Shown here one piece after another: positions 25,772 to 38,986 of a stretch of DNA of 64,000 nucleotides. This stretch comes from Metopolophium dirhodum. Its lineage: Eukaryota; Arthropoda; Insecta; Hemiptera; Aphididae. The DNA is taken from positions 28,496,447 to 28,560,446 of the forward strand of contig NC_083564.1 of NCBI RefSeq assembly GCF_019925205.1. Direction: 5' to 3'. The position numbers and the translations under genes were made by a program. Position 1 is the stretch's first letter. The number at the start of each line of letters is the position of its first letter. A model generated the notes under the pieces. The model was not told the DNA's origin, searched no databases, and was given only the letters and a program-made list of their open reading frames with translations.

Positions 25772-28700
25772 TAATTGTTGTCATTGCACATAACTTAAAC
25801 ACCTCAATACGACGTGCCGAGGATGGTATAAATAGTTTAACACTGGTCTAAATATTTTTGAAAATTGCATTGTATATAACCATATACCTATAATACCAAA
25901 AAGTTTCAATTTTATACGATGAATATTTTTTAAATACCTATCAAAAGACTAATTATTAAAATTGATATTTTACTTTTGAGTAGTTAGTACTAGTTACCTA
26001 CCCAATATTTCAAAACTCGTACACCAAACAATAGTTAAAAAATATTGTGATTAAAACAAAAATTCTATCAACATAAAGATCAAAAAACTATAAGAAATTG
26101 AACATTTAAATGTCTATAATTACCTAGCGCAAAAAGAGTCGAAATACATTGAAAATTATACATTATGTCTATAGAAAATTCTCATCTAAATATCTAGTGA
26201 AAATTTCAATGTTAATGAAATAGGAATAGATAATAGGTATATAAATACCCACATTCAATTTGAAAGCGGTTGGTGAAGTTAGTAACTTCAACAGTTAAAT
26301 GTGTACTTCCATATTTTATTAATTCAATAAAATAATTAGGTACATAGTCACACGATTTATTCAATAAATTTAGAAAATATATTATTCAAGTTATTTTTCT
26401 GAAGTACCCCACCTGTGTTAGGTTTTGAATCCGTTAATAAGAATACAACTCATTTTTACTATGTCTATTTTTGATAGAAAATTAATTTAATTTATGATCC
26501 ATTTAAATACATTAAAAATAAAAATGCATTATTTTTATTTTATGACAAAATACATTTTTTTGTATTGCTTTGAATATAAAATACCACTGTAAAAATAAAC
26601 TACCTAACTTAAAGTAATTACTTGGTAATAGATAACAAAAGAAAATATTTATTATTTAAAAAAGGTATTTTGTAATTTAATATTTAAGTTGTTATTATAT
26701 GTGTAAACAAAATGTCAAATGACAAAATTTGTTTTTAGTTATAACATTGTTGAAATTACAATAAAATAAAATAAACACGAATCATGAATGTTATATTATT
26801 GCAACATATAATTATTCTAATCAACATATTAAGGACAATTTCAATTGTTGATGTCATGACTAAGACAATTATAAGAACACAATTATAGATTATAAAAACC
26901 ATGTGAGGATTGTTTAAGTAACAAACAAACAAATAATTAATAAACGAATTAACAAGTAGTATATTTCCAATATAATATGAAGCTGCAAGTTATAAGTACA
27001 TTTAGTTTATTTACATTGGACAACATTTTCAATCAAAAATTAAATTAATAATAATTGATTCAATTTCATATAGAAATCAATATAAAAAAAAAAAACATTC
27101 ATTATTTAAAACATATTGAAAAAGTAGTACATTACCAGAAAATATTTTCTGGTTATGTCGAATTTCAAAATAATAAAAAATACAACTGTTAGTAATATTT
27201 TAAAGTAGTCGCAATTTTTAATATTTTTTTCATAATTTTGATTAAATTGATATAATTAAAAAAAATAAGAAAATGTATTGTTTAGTAATTACTACAATAC
27301 AAACCATATTATTTTAATATATACTATACATAATTACATTTTTATCTTAGTTCTTTAAACAAGAAATATATATATATATATGTATGGGTTCAGATATATA
27401 ACCATGTACATTTTGGAATTAGAACACAAAAATAAGAAAATACGAAAAAGGTGGTCTAGAAAGTTTTGTTTAAACTTTGGTGTAAAAAGATTTCGTATTC
27501 GATTTAAAGAAAAAAAATCGGGTTCTTTCCTTAACTTTATTAATTACATTATATTTTTAAAACAATAGTAAATTTCAAACTAATCGAGTTCGAAATTACA
27601 TAAAAACAATTCCACTGAAAAATCATGGAGAAATGTTTTACTATAATATAAATTGTGTTTAAAACTTTATGTACCAACGTTAAGATTTTTCCAGACTAGC
27701 CAATTTAATGTCACTAACAAACAGTACAACTAGATAATGTATTTTGGAAGTAAAGTTGCGTCCGGAAATCCCATTTTAAACAAATTTTTTTTAACGGGAT
27801 ATTCTTTTTGTGTTTTTTTCGAACAGTGATCTCTATTCCTCGAAGCGGTTTGAAACATGCCGAAGGGTGTAACAGTTTTTCGATGGTAATGGTGGACTTG
27901 AGGGGGGGGGGGGAGGGGTGGATGCCGTATAAGTCGAGAACCAACAATTTCAGCACATCAGCTGTGACGTGGCCTTGAAAATTATTTTACCAATAGTTAT
28001 ACCAAATTACAAGATTTCTATTAATTTTATAGGTTTTAAATTATAAAAACTAGTATTGTCTGTTGAATTAATGTTGATATTTCACGAGTAACATACTTTT
28101 TTGTATACATATTTGAGCATCATATAGATTCAAATAGTTTATAGGGGAAATAATTTGTAATCGTTTAAATTTTATTAACAATTTAAAAACAGATCTATGG
28201 GAATTGATTCGATATTTTTATTAATGATAACAAATACTAATAAAAATGCAGGAAGTGCAAAAAATAACGAATCAAAACATCTGCTGTTCTTAGTGGATAA
28301 CGTGATTAATTGTCTACGAAGTATAAAATATGAAATGCCCCGCTGTATGAAAATTGATATTTTATCAATACGATTTCAAGAATAAGTAATAACTCTTTAA
28401 AAATGTTCCACGGCGCAAAGTCAGAAAACTACAAATCATGCATCTCGATCTTGACATTTTTAGAAACGTCGTGATTTGATGATATGTGTGCATTTTGATT
28501 AAGTAATCCGATTGTGATCCGCACTTAATAATCGACTAGAATAAAGATTAAAATGTATACAAACAAGTGTTAGGTACCATCTGTAAGCTTTAAGAGGGCT
28601 TGTGAAATCAGACATAATATTGCCATTTATTTTCGGATTGCTTTGGCTAAGTCCGTTGCCGGGGTTCATTACTTAGCAGCGCATTTAATCGAAAAATGTT

Positions 28701-29060
28701 GTTCTTATTTTGTGTGTTCGTTATATGTGTGGTTGCCACTGAAGTCACGTACCAGATGGTTAATTTTTCGTGAGAAAACTGATTATAACTACCAATTTAA
28801 ATCTTAGGGATTAATTGTTATTTTAGATTATAACACTGAGAATAAAATCTGTTCGAATTGCTCTTCATCGGGATTTTTATAATAATATAATATAATATTG
28901 TCTACGTATACGCGTATCTATGACGTGCAATGTGGTAACTTGATTACATACATAATAATATTATCAAAGTGTACAATATGCACATAATAATTTATTATAA
29001 TATGTGTATCGCGGGAGCTGGTAACAACTTTTTGGAAAAATAAACACTTCCTTGTGTGGT
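25772..29060. other. AT-rich sequence with simple repeats
   Basis: No gene is supported. Around 26090-26220 there is a degraded match to the dispersed repeat interior (AAAAAGAGTCGAAATA). An (AT)n tract is at about 27366-27381 and a 12-base G run is at about 27902-27913. A 62-codon ORF from an ATG at 28197 to 28385 has no recognisable motif. Confidence 0.45.
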
Positions 29061-29073
29061 AAAATAATTGTCT

Positions 29074-29350
29074 GGGGGACGGAGTAGCCGAGCGGATTAA
29101 GTCGTCGGTTGCGACGCACATCGGCGCCGGTTCGATGCCGGCCGCGGGTGGCATTTTTCTTCGGGCCAGTCACGGTGTCCGGAGAGAAGTGCCGCCATTC
29201 CCCACCCGGACATGGCAGATACCTACGGGTGTCCACTAAAAAATCTGCCAAAACCAAAACACGCGTGTTTAAACTTACAGTACCCTCCCCTCACAGTAAA
29301 AACCACCCAATGGCCTAAGTTGCCGCGGGTTAATTAATAATAATAAAAAA
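29074..29350 (+). mobile_element. tRNA-derived SINE with 13-bp target duplication
   Basis: The 5' part carries both internal RNA polymerase III promoter boxes of a tRNA: an A box around TAGCCGAGCGG (29085-29095) and a B box, GGTTCGATGCC, near 29130, inside a perfect T-stem (GCCGG/CCGGC). A tRNA-unrelated body of about 190 bases follows, then an A/T-rich tail of TAA and A runs. The element is flanked by AAAATAATTGTCT (29061-29073) and AAAATAATCGTCT (29351-29363), one mismatch in 13, the hallmark of LINE-assisted insertion. The acceptor and anticodon stems do not pair, so this is not a working tRNA gene. Confidence 0.85.
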
Positions 29351-29363
29351 AAAATAATCGTCT

Positions 29364-30049
29364 ATTTATATAATATAATGCACACATATATTATATATTT
29401 TATTAATTATTTTAAATATTATATAGAACCTTGTCTTATTATGAGAATTATAATATTTTAATCGCACCGGCGGTGCCCACGCGTGAAAACAAAAAACAAA
29501 AAAAAAAACGTGTACAAGGAAAATATTATTACGTACGCACATTACGTTATAAAACGTAGGTACATTATTATAATATACGCTCGGCGCGTGTATCGTAGGT
29601 ATGTAATTTAAATACCACGCGAGCACGTGTGTGTCTTTGCGCATACCGCATATGCAGGATGTTATCTCAAACCAGAGATTTATATTACATTATAAGGTGC
29701 CTAGTACTCTTGTCGTCCCCATTAATCCCTCCGGCCTGCGTTTACTCACGCCTCTACCGCCACCTATCCCACCCAACCAACCCCCCTGCCCACCCACACA
29801 CACGATCACTGGTGTCTCCGATAAAGGAAAAAAAAAAATAAAACCCCCTTCGATTTATACGCACATCGCCAGACGACGACGTCTTCGTTGGCACAATCGT
29901 TCATATGTATTTTTTTACGATTAAAATTATAGAAAATAATAACGATATAACATAATATTATTATTGTATACGTATAATATAGGTATTACGAGCGCGAATT
30001 CACCGAGACCTAGGGCCGAGCACCGCACCGCACCGCCCCTCCTCGAGAC
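29364..30049. other. 3' flank of the alkaline phosphatase gene
   Basis: This minus-strand downstream region would hold the 3' UTR. No clear AATAAA was fixed on that strand. A C-rich tract at about 29730-29800 keeps two plus-strand ORFs (29629-29924) open. These are proline-rich only because of composition and are not called as genes. Confidence 0.4.
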
Positions 30050-30247
30050 TTACGTGACCGCTACCACGAGCATGGCTGCCGCGGCGATCAGTGCGTAACC
30101 AAGGTTCAGCAGTGGATTCGTGTTGTTGGTCTGCTTGGACGACCCGTTGTCGGACAGCACGCTGCTGGCCAGTACGATGGCCGCTCCGCTCTTGGCACCA
30201 CCCGTCGCCGCCGTCCTGGTCACGGCGTTCGTGTCCACCGAGCAGCC
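30050..30247 (-). CDS. Alkaline phosphatase, last exon (GPI-type tail)
   Basis: The acceptor GACCCCAG precedes a phase-0 exon of 65 codons plus TAA. It encodes GCSVDTNAVT, then an Asn/Ser/Thr-rich spacer (SSKQTNNTN) and a hydrophobic C-terminus (YALIAAAAMLVVAVT). A small-residue/polar linker before a hydrophobic end without cytoplasmic tail is the form of a GPI-anchor signal, as in membrane-bound animal alkaline phosphatases. The exon follows the catalytic-domain exon at 61258-61664 in phase and strand. The TAA stop overlaps GTAAGT, a perfect donor sequence, so an alternative transcript that splices here and reads into another exon cannot be excluded. Confidence 0.75.
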   Translation of the reverse strand, partial: GCSVDTNAVTRTAATGGAKSGAAIVLASSVLSDNGSSKQTNNTNPLLNLGYALIAAAAMLVVAVT

Positions 30248-30250
30248 CTG

Positions 30251-32390
30251 GGGTCGGCAAAAATATGAAACAAAATAATATAATACAACAACAACGAAAC
30301 GTGTCTATTATAGACATTTCGTGCTAAGACACATTTATTTTTTATGAATTCGCGACTATTTTTTTCGAAAAGCTATCATTTTAATTTATTTTTTCTAAAT
30401 TTTCCTTTTAAACGCTCTTGCAGGTTCCATTAACGTTTTGCATAAACGTCGAGTTGATTGACGAATCATCACATTTTGATATTTAAACGGAACACTATGT
30501 ATTATGGGCTGTAGTGTCACGACAATTGAGCGCAATATAAACTTGAAAATGTGAAAATGCTTAAAATATATTATTATCAGTAGGTATACCTATTGTAGTT
30601 ATAATATGTTGATTCTTTTCAAAATAATAAAGAGATAATAATAATAAAAAAAAATAATAAAGATTCTTTTCACTGCTAAAAAAAATCAGAACGTATATCG
30701 CATATAATTTAAAGTAGGTCGAATTCACAACACTACAGCATTAAGCATAATTAAAAAAACTTCATCTCTTTTAGTATCGTATAGTATTGTTGGTTTTATA
30801 TTTTTCTAAATGCCTACTGATAATTTAAATGTCGTGTAATGTAGTTGAATAATATTTTGAGCATTTTATGTTAGTTACTCCAATGTTCAAACTTGATCGA
30901 TTGAATTTAAAATTGTTTTTATTTTTAGTAAGGTACTGAAGTGAGATAGTGTGAAAACACAGTGGAGCACCTTTTATAGAAAAGAAAAACTAGAACAATC
31001 GAACTCCCAAACACCTCAAACGTAACTATTGTTGGACAATTGCACGCGTTCAATATTAAAACGCAGCAACAATACATTTTGCAAACGATCGGCGAACGAG
31101 GTTACACTCGGAGTAGGGTTGAAATTCTGAACAATAACACAAATGAGACTTAAGCACAATAATATAATTTTATTATTTTTAAGACGAATAATTCGTAATG
31201 ATTGCGAGGCGTTTAGCTCGAGTTTTTGGCGGTGCAACAGAGTGCCGGACCAAGTTAAATACCTACTTACATATTATTATAATATTATATAGATGACACC
31301 ATCGGGATTGTTACTGCAAAATGAATACAATTTATCTGTTTACGGTGAACTTGGAGCACCTTTTCGATTATTGAGTTTGAAATACGCGCTACTCTTTTAT
31401 ATGACCGTGTGGGTATAGTTCACCCGTTTTAATACTCCTGCACTCTAGTGACCCTCAGTCGAATTTTGTTAGGTAACCTAACCAGACTCTGCAGAGGGCA
31501 GATTTGTGCAGACTACTGTGCGGTTTGCATGATACCTACTTATGTGACGCATAAAATCACTTTTAATCATTTAATGCAAAATAATTAAGTACACGGTTAT
31601 AATGTCGAATCTCGAATGATATCCGACGAGAGTACTAATTATTATTTCGCTCACAATTATTATTATGCACTTATACCTTGAAGATAGCACCGTTTTGATT
31701 AGTTATATTTCTCTGCACGAAAATACCGTATTTAATAATGAATAATGAGTTTACTTTTAGTTTATTGAAAATAAGTTTAACAACATCCCGCTTGTAAATT
31801 TCGAAGTGATCTCTTTCTACCGAAGCACCTTTCTTGTTTGAAAACAATTCACTGTAGATCAATAATTTAATACATTTTAATTTATTGAGTTGTTTATAGG
31901 TAGTATTTTCATTATTCATATTATTTTATTGTATGCTGACAATTATTATTACTTCTTCAAACTACTTATAATAGCTAAGTGAATTAATAAATCATCTTTG
32001 AACATCTGCACTATAAATATAGTATTCAATATAGTAATCGTAAAATTATTTATTAATCGTATTTATTTCACTAGAGGAAAGGTAAAAGTGTAAAACTTTC
32101 CTACTTACATAATATATTTGTAATATTTAAAGGCAATAAATAATCTTGTACAATTTCAATGAATATTTCTATATTAAAGTAATAATTTTACTACCACTTA
32201 TAATAAAATAACTTCATTATTTAAGCTATTGTTTATTGTTTGTTTTGTGTTTAACGATTTTAAGTGTTGCACTGTTGCATTTTTAATAGTATACCTACGA
32301 ATGGTACTTATGTATTTTGTAGGCAATTTCACATTATTATTAGCAACCTATGTAATAAGTGAAAAATGTATAGAATTCAACAGTAGAAAA
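30251..32390. other. Intronic sequence, no element identified
   Basis: The part near 31000-31520 is slightly GC-richer. A minus-strand ORF at 31016-31237 has varied codons but starts at TTG and has no motif; a second at 31671-31919 is lysine- and asparagine-rich. Nothing here could be assigned. Confidence 0.4.
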
Positions 32391-33730
32391 GCTGGCAAGT
32401 AGGTGAGACCCTGCTGTACAGTTGTAGGTATCGAGTGTACCACCTCATCCTTGAGTAGGTCACTGTAATGGGTGTGTTCAATTTGAATTCAAATTATGAA
32501 TCGTTGCATATGATAAACGATTCTGAGTAGAGACAGGTCAGCCTTATTAGTATTATAACTAAGTAAATTTTATTATACGTTTATATTGCTATTATAGTAA
32601 TTTATTTTACTACCTATCTATTATTAGTTATACAGGAGGTTGAACTAATAAATAATCCGAAAACATTGAATTTATTAGGTATATTATTAATTATTATAAT
32701 ACTAATATTTATTTATATAATTTATTATTATTATTAGGTAACTTATTACTTTATAGTCAATATACTGATCTACGTGAAACGGTGTGATTAGATTAGTGTT
32801 GGTTAGGTATAAATGAGCAACAGTTAAAATTAATCAAAATATTTTGAAAAAATTAATGTGTATTGTAAAATATAATAATATAATATTTAAAAGTTTCAAC
32901 TTTCAAGTCCCCATGAATAATATTTTTAAACGACATCAGAATAACTAAAATAGTTATTCTCGTTTAAGTATCCGATTTTGTCAAAGTTTTAACTTTAACT
33001 GTCTATGAAAAAATATTATACCCAATAGTACCTATGTATTACAATTTTAAGATTTTTGAGTTTCAATAAGAATTACTTATTAGTTATGAGGAACCTTGTT
33101 TTATATTTTCAATCCTAAGCTATACAAATTGAAAACCTTAAACATTTTTAACTACAAGTTTTGTGATTTTGACGAATTATGTTGAAATTCGAACTTTGAA
33201 AACTTATGAAAAAAAAATTGTGCTTATATTATATTGTTAATATTTATAAATTGCAATAAGAACAACTTATATTAGACCTAATATTAAATTTTCATGATTT
33301 TTGACCGGGCAAAAATTGTTATCATCATTTTATAGAAAAAAATAGATAATGTCTATTACAATAGCTCAATAAGAGTTTAAAAATGTTTGAATATTATACC
33401 AAGTTATATTATGTATGAATAAGATGATAATATTGGTGAGGATTGCAAGTTTCTACAGTTATTCCACTTTAAATTACAACAAAATAACAAATACGAGTTT
33501 ATCAAAAACTGGTTTTGCATTAAATATATGTATTTACCAATTATTTTTATAGTTCTGGGAAATGTTTACATTTTACCCACCAACATACTAACTAGATTCA
33601 CTTTCCTATTAGAAAGGATATTAAAGTTGAAGATTGAAGCATTTTTTATACTATTGTGTCTCAAGACACACACATAAAAAAAACACGTCATAGTAAAATC
33701 AATATTTTTATCGCTCTGCTCAAAATCTAA
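32391..33730 (+). repeat. Dispersed repeat family, copy A (diverged)
   Basis: The 5' end CTGCTGTACAG...GGTCACTGTAATGG, then CGATTCTGAG, and the 3' end ATCGCTCTGCTCAAAATCTAA match, in order, the better-preserved copies at 48.2 and 49.7 kb. It is an old copy with many substitutions. The non-coding interior carries the family's typical phrases, such as AGCTCAATAAGAGTTTAAAA. Confidence 0.65.
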
Positions 33731-35500
33731 GACTAAAAACTAAAAATGTATAATTCGTATATAAATGTTCCTCAAAGGAAAATTGTAAAAAAATCATATT
33801 ATTATGATGACTCAGGATGAACAATTATTAATTTTATTAGAATTAAATGAAGAAAAATAGTAATTGAAGTTTATAAAAGACAAATATTCTCAAAAAAATT
33901 ATGTCAGTAATTATGTTAAAATAAAATTAAAAAATATAGAAAAATTTGTGTCTAAAAGTGAGGGTCAAACATTTTCTAATACTATAAACTGATTTATATT
34001 ATACAAACTATCATGGTTCTGTATACGCGTTTAAAAAGAGTAGTTTATTGCAATTAATATTTTAAGAGATTTCGTTAAATTTGTCTAAAATATAAAATAT
34101 GTTAAGATAAGTAAATAATTCAAGCGAAATTTAAAAAATCTTAAACGGCAATAAAACATGGCTTACTATATTATAATAGGTACCTGCTACATATTTTACT
34201 ACCGTAACCGAATATTAGCATAACATTATAAATAATGTAAATACAAATATTAAATTTATAAACAAATATAGAATTTGATGTTTTTCATATATCTTGAAAA
34301 TAGACTTAAAAAAAAAGTTATAAATATAGATAAAAAGTACCTACATAAAACGTACTCACAGTAAATTATAATATCCGTAGACCACAGTCATCTTATTTGC
34401 GTTTTGTGAAGTTTATTTTTTCGAAGAAAAATCGTCGTTCCTAACGCGCCTGTAAGCATTTTATTTATTTTTTTTTTACTATTTTCATGAATAAAATAAG
34501 GAAATCATATTTTTTTATCCCAAAAGTGTTTCAAAAACGATACTTCTATGTTATAATATTATCACTATTAATGGTAAAAATACAGATTAAGTGATTATTA
34601 ATTGCCATTTACATTTTACCCATTATTTTTTAAGTGATTATTTAAGTGATTATTCAATAAACACAGTATTAAAACTAAAAAAGTAACAGTCTTAATACTT
34701 TCTATTTAAAGAAAAGATTAGTCTACATTTCGAGTGAACGAGCAATTCAAGTTGTACTTCGAATTCAGTTTCACTTGTAATTCATTGGAAAATTAAATTT
34801 TATTAGTTTTGGCAGAGAGTGGTGCGAGAACATTTTAAAATCTGCAACAACGGCCAAATTTATGGTAGAAACCCATAATAATTATTATGCTTCGATTATT
34901 TAATACAATGATTTATCACTTTCTGATTCATAAAGAATTGATGCACTTTCGAATACCTACAACCATCTTTTAGGTGAGTGGATCTATTTAAAATGCAATT
35001 ACCGCAAAATGTAAAACCGAATCCTAATAGGATACATATTATTTCATTTTATTATGATTTGTTCCATAAATATATTACACTATACTACTATTATAGTTGA
35101 TTTACTTATATAAACTTACCAAAACAGCATCCAATGTTGAGAGTAAAATATAACATTTTGTATATGATATATGTGAAATTATTGAATACGTGCTGTCTCA
35201 ATAATTACTTCATAAAGTTCTGAGCTGCAGGATTTAGATAAATGATTGAAATTAAGTTGAATTTTCACTCTTAGATTGAAGACAGTGTAATGTTAGCCAT
35301 TTATCTTATTAGAAGAAAGAAGAAACGCCAAGTATTTACTTTCACTTGACATTTTCCATAGTTATGTACTTACTCATGTTTAATATATAATGTATCTATA
35401 TGTACCTATCCGGTTTCTGTTGTTGATTCAACACAACAGCAAAGTTAAAAATAGCAAATTATTAGTCATGATAACCATACCTAACCATGATGATTTACTG
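33731..35500. other. AT-rich intronic sequence, nothing identified
   Basis: There are no coding signals or bounded repeats. Phrases such as TAAGTGATTATT recur near 34585-34655 as a short local duplication. Confidence 0.45.
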
Positions 35501-36600
35501 TTGAGCTCTCTAATCATCTTATTTTAATAATCTGGAAAACACAAATTTCAACCAGAATATAATATTTTAGTCAATGGGTGACTTTGAAAAATATTAGTAA
35601 CTAAAATAAAAATAATGACTTTCACAATAAATTTAAAAATAATTAGACTGTCAGTGCATTTGATAATGCGTTATGTAGAAAATACTAAATATCGATATTT
35701 TTGCATTTAAATCACTACTATCTTTTCAACGTCAAGTGTCTCTTATTTTACGTTAGATTGTTGTAACTTACAACTAATTAGATATTACCATTATGAATTA
35801 TTTTAACTATTATTTTGTTTTATTTTTTTCTTCCATTTTCATGCTACTGTGTTAATTGTCATAATAATTACTGTTTTGTAAAATATTGTGCTCGACCCGT
35901 ACAAACAAATAGACAAATATGATACACATCCAACGCACAATACAAAGAAACCGATTATTCGAACACGACACGATTGAGATATAAGAGCGCTTACGGAAAT
36001 ATTAAACATCCACTACAGCATTAAAATAACACCGACGATTAGAAGAATGATAATAAACGAAAATTGTACATTGTTAATGAATCAATAGAATTGATGACAG
36101 ATACATCCTGCCGTATAATATCGACAGTACTCTGGACATCTAACCTGCATTATCTTGACATTCACTGTTGAGCTCTATAACCATCAGATCATCTTATTGA
36201 AACTGGACAATTTCAAGCAAAATATATTTTAGCCGCCTTTGAAAAAGATAATCAACTAAAATACAATAATGACGTTTACAATAAATTTAAAAAAATATCA
36301 ATAGACCGCGGGCTTGTTGATACATAGTACTATAAGATACAAGAAACGAAGAAATCGAATTACTCTCATAAAAATCGAACGCCACGATTGTGATTTAAGA
36401 CCGTTTACCCAAATAATAAACATTCACTACCTACGTTTTTTGCGATAGCCATTAAAATAACACCGATGATTGGAATAATAGTAATAATAATAATAAACGA
36501 AAATTGTACATTAATAACGACTCAATCAAATTGATGACGGATACACCACGCCGTATAATATCGACAGTACTCAGGAGGTCCATCAATCACACACGGCGAT
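35501..36600. repeat. Diverged tandem duplication (two units)
   Basis: Unit 1 starts at TTGAGCTCTCTAATCATC (about 35501) and unit 2 at about 36167 (TTGAGCTCTATAACCATC). In both, the start is followed by a GACTTT/GACGTTTACAATAAATTTAAA segment, then, further on, by AAAATAACACCGA, then GAAAATTGTACATT, and then CCGTATAATATCGACAGTACTC at about 36113 and 36552. Unit 1 has about 230 extra bases between the first two blocks. The second half of each unit is better conserved than the first. Neither unit encodes a recognisable protein. Confidence 0.7.
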
Positions 36601-37369
36601 GTGTTACACGTGCCTTATATAAAAAACTATATTATACATACTATGTGACTAGTGGAAACTTATTTATTTGGCTTAATGTGCATTATACGACGTGTATGGT
36701 GTCTGAGTAACTGGGCGTGTAAACACGTTGGCTTTTTTTCCGCTTATATATTATTTTCTCTCTCGCTTGTCATCAACAGCTGATATTATATTAAAATGTA
36801 TTGAATCTTAAATAACTACAAAACCCACTCGTGTGTAATTCCATTTATCATTGCGATGAATAATGATAATATCAAAATATTTTGGCCATGTAACCACACG
36901 ATGGACGACCGGATACGCTGTTATAGTTTTCTATTAACCTAATAGTTATTGGCCAAAGGTTTTTCGTTCGATCCGATTATACCTATACCGTTATAAAAAT
37001 TTAAATTATTATAGCTATTATTATTGATGGAAACCATAGTAAAACTCACAAAACAACTATTATGGTTGTGAGTAAAATATTTTAAGCATACATATTATAA
37101 TGATCATCTTAGACGCTGACCGGAGCGATAAATGTACTACTTTTACAATGATGTGTGTTTTTATTAAAATTTTAAAATCCGTATTTAAAATCCATATTTA
37201 AAAAACTAAAAGTTGAAAAAATGCTTACATTTTCACATTTTCTGTACATGAAACGATTTTAATAGTATATTGTGTGCCAAGGGCGGGAATTGAGCTATTT
37301 CAGTCGCGGGCGACGTGTGCCGCATTTTTCCCAAGAATGGAATTGCCTTCCAGCACAAGCCACACATAC

Positions 37370-37795
37370 TATTTTTTGTCACGCCTCTGCATTCATCGAT
37401 CACGGAAAAGGTAATTCAGGGATCTATGCAATAACTAGACTATAATTCTACGACAACAATATTTCGTGACGGAAACGATTTGGTTTTATTTATTTTAAAC
37501 GTCACGCATGAAGGTTATAATATGGATATAAGATGTAACCAAAAGTTTATGTTTTGTAAGGACCGTGGTATAGAGTTCAGTGTCTGTTTGTTCAGGGTAC
37601 ACGCGCGTGAAATGTGCGCGCAGCATTTTTGGGGATTTCCAATTTACCGCCAGGCAATTTTGGGGATTTCCACTTTACCACCCGGCATTATTAGGAATTC
37701 CCACTTTACCACCCGCTGGACGGATAAAGGACGCTTTCCAACGCTTCAACCGCTATTGAAAACCAAATTTTCGGTGCAGGCGTGACAAAAAAATA
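37370..37795. mobile_element. MITE with 17-bp terminal inverted repeats
   Basis: TATTTTTTGTCACGCCT at 37370-37386 is matched, inverted, by AGGCGTGACAAAAAAATA at 37778-37795, with one extra A the only difference. The 426-bp interval holds a 31-bp tandem repeat and a 101-codon plus-strand ORF with no motif. The superfamily is uncertain because no target duplication could be fixed. Confidence 0.6.
37627..37717 (+). repeat. 31-bp tandem repeat, three units
   Basis: The unit GGGGATTTCCACTTTACC, followed by ACCCGGCATT-like sequence, recurs at about 37631, 37662 and 37693, exactly 31 bases apart, with a few substitutions. It lies inside the MITE at 37370-37795. Confidence 0.75.
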
Positions 37796-38986
37796 TTTTA
37801 ACTCTTTTTGAGCTATTTTTAGACATGTGAAATTTTCAATTTTCTTTTGGTTTTTTTCATTAAATGTGAATACATTTTTTTGAAAGCGTAATACAAGGTT
37901 CCTCTTAAAACACATTATTGAGTATACTTGATCAATTTTTGATTTTTTTCCATTGCTTATTAATAAAAACGTCTAAGATTAATGGAATTCAATGGTTTGA
38001 ATTGCAAATAATAATTCCTATTGAAATAATTCAATGGATCAAAATTTAAAACTGTACAGTCGAATAAGGTGAAACTGTATTGCAACTATTATAGGCATGG
38101 ATTTGCTTTACTAAAACATACATATAAGTATTATGTAGTATATTATGATATAGTTAGTTAAACCGATTTGAAAGGTCGAGTAATTACTTTCATTAATACC
38201 AATGTGCAATACGTATATTAATTCAATAAAGCTGTGTTGGCAAGTACCGACGTTTTAACTTTAAATTAATTCAATATTATTAAACGTTTAATAGTGATAA
38301 AACTAATCATTATAATTATACTCGATTTTAGATTTATTGAAGTCGATAGATTAATTACCAATAACTACCAATAAAACGATAAAAAATGTAAACAACACGT
38401 GTCTATAAAATATAATATATGTATTATGTATGTAGTTTGGTTGTGGTGCCCAATTTTCATATTAGATATTTATTTACTTAACAGACATATTTCTGTAATC
38501 AATTAATTCAATTTTAAACATTAAATTATTATAAAATTTACGAGAACAAATATAATATAATATTAATTTTTATAAATTGTTTAGATGCTATTGCATAACT
38601 TTTATTTTTATTTTAAATAGTAATATTCGTTTTTACTAATGTAATAAATCAGTAGGTAATCCAAATGTAATAACTAATAAAAGAATAAAATAATATATTT
38701 ATTTGGTTTAAGTTTCATATTCGTTGAACATTTAAATGATTCATATATTTCAAGAACACATAAAATGTTTTATAATATTTTATCACGGTATTTGTGTGTA
38801 CTGTATGTCTGTCTGCGGTAATATGTATGATACTACGTTGGCAGTAAAAAAAAAAAATCCGTACAAATTACATTATTTACATAAAAAATAATCCAAAGGT
38901 ATATAGTATGTAGCGGGCACACACAAAGTTTTATCGATTTAAATAAATACATGTTTCGAAGGCAATAAAACAAAATCCTAATCTCG
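37796..38986. other. AT-rich intronic sequence, nothing identified
   Basis: No gene or bounded repeat is visible. ORFs are short and low in complexity. Confidence 0.45.

Noticed and set aside
28197..28385. 62-codon ATG-started ORF
   Set aside because: It has no motif, no GC rise and no supporting splice or promoter context; length alone is weak evidence.
29081..29155. A tRNA gene
   Set aside because: The A box, B box and T-stem are present, but the acceptor and anticodon stems do not pair, and the segment is the head of a SINE with tail and target duplication.
29629..29924. Proline-rich plus-strand ORFs
   Set aside because: They come from a C-rich low-complexity tract; two frames are open at once, which points to composition.
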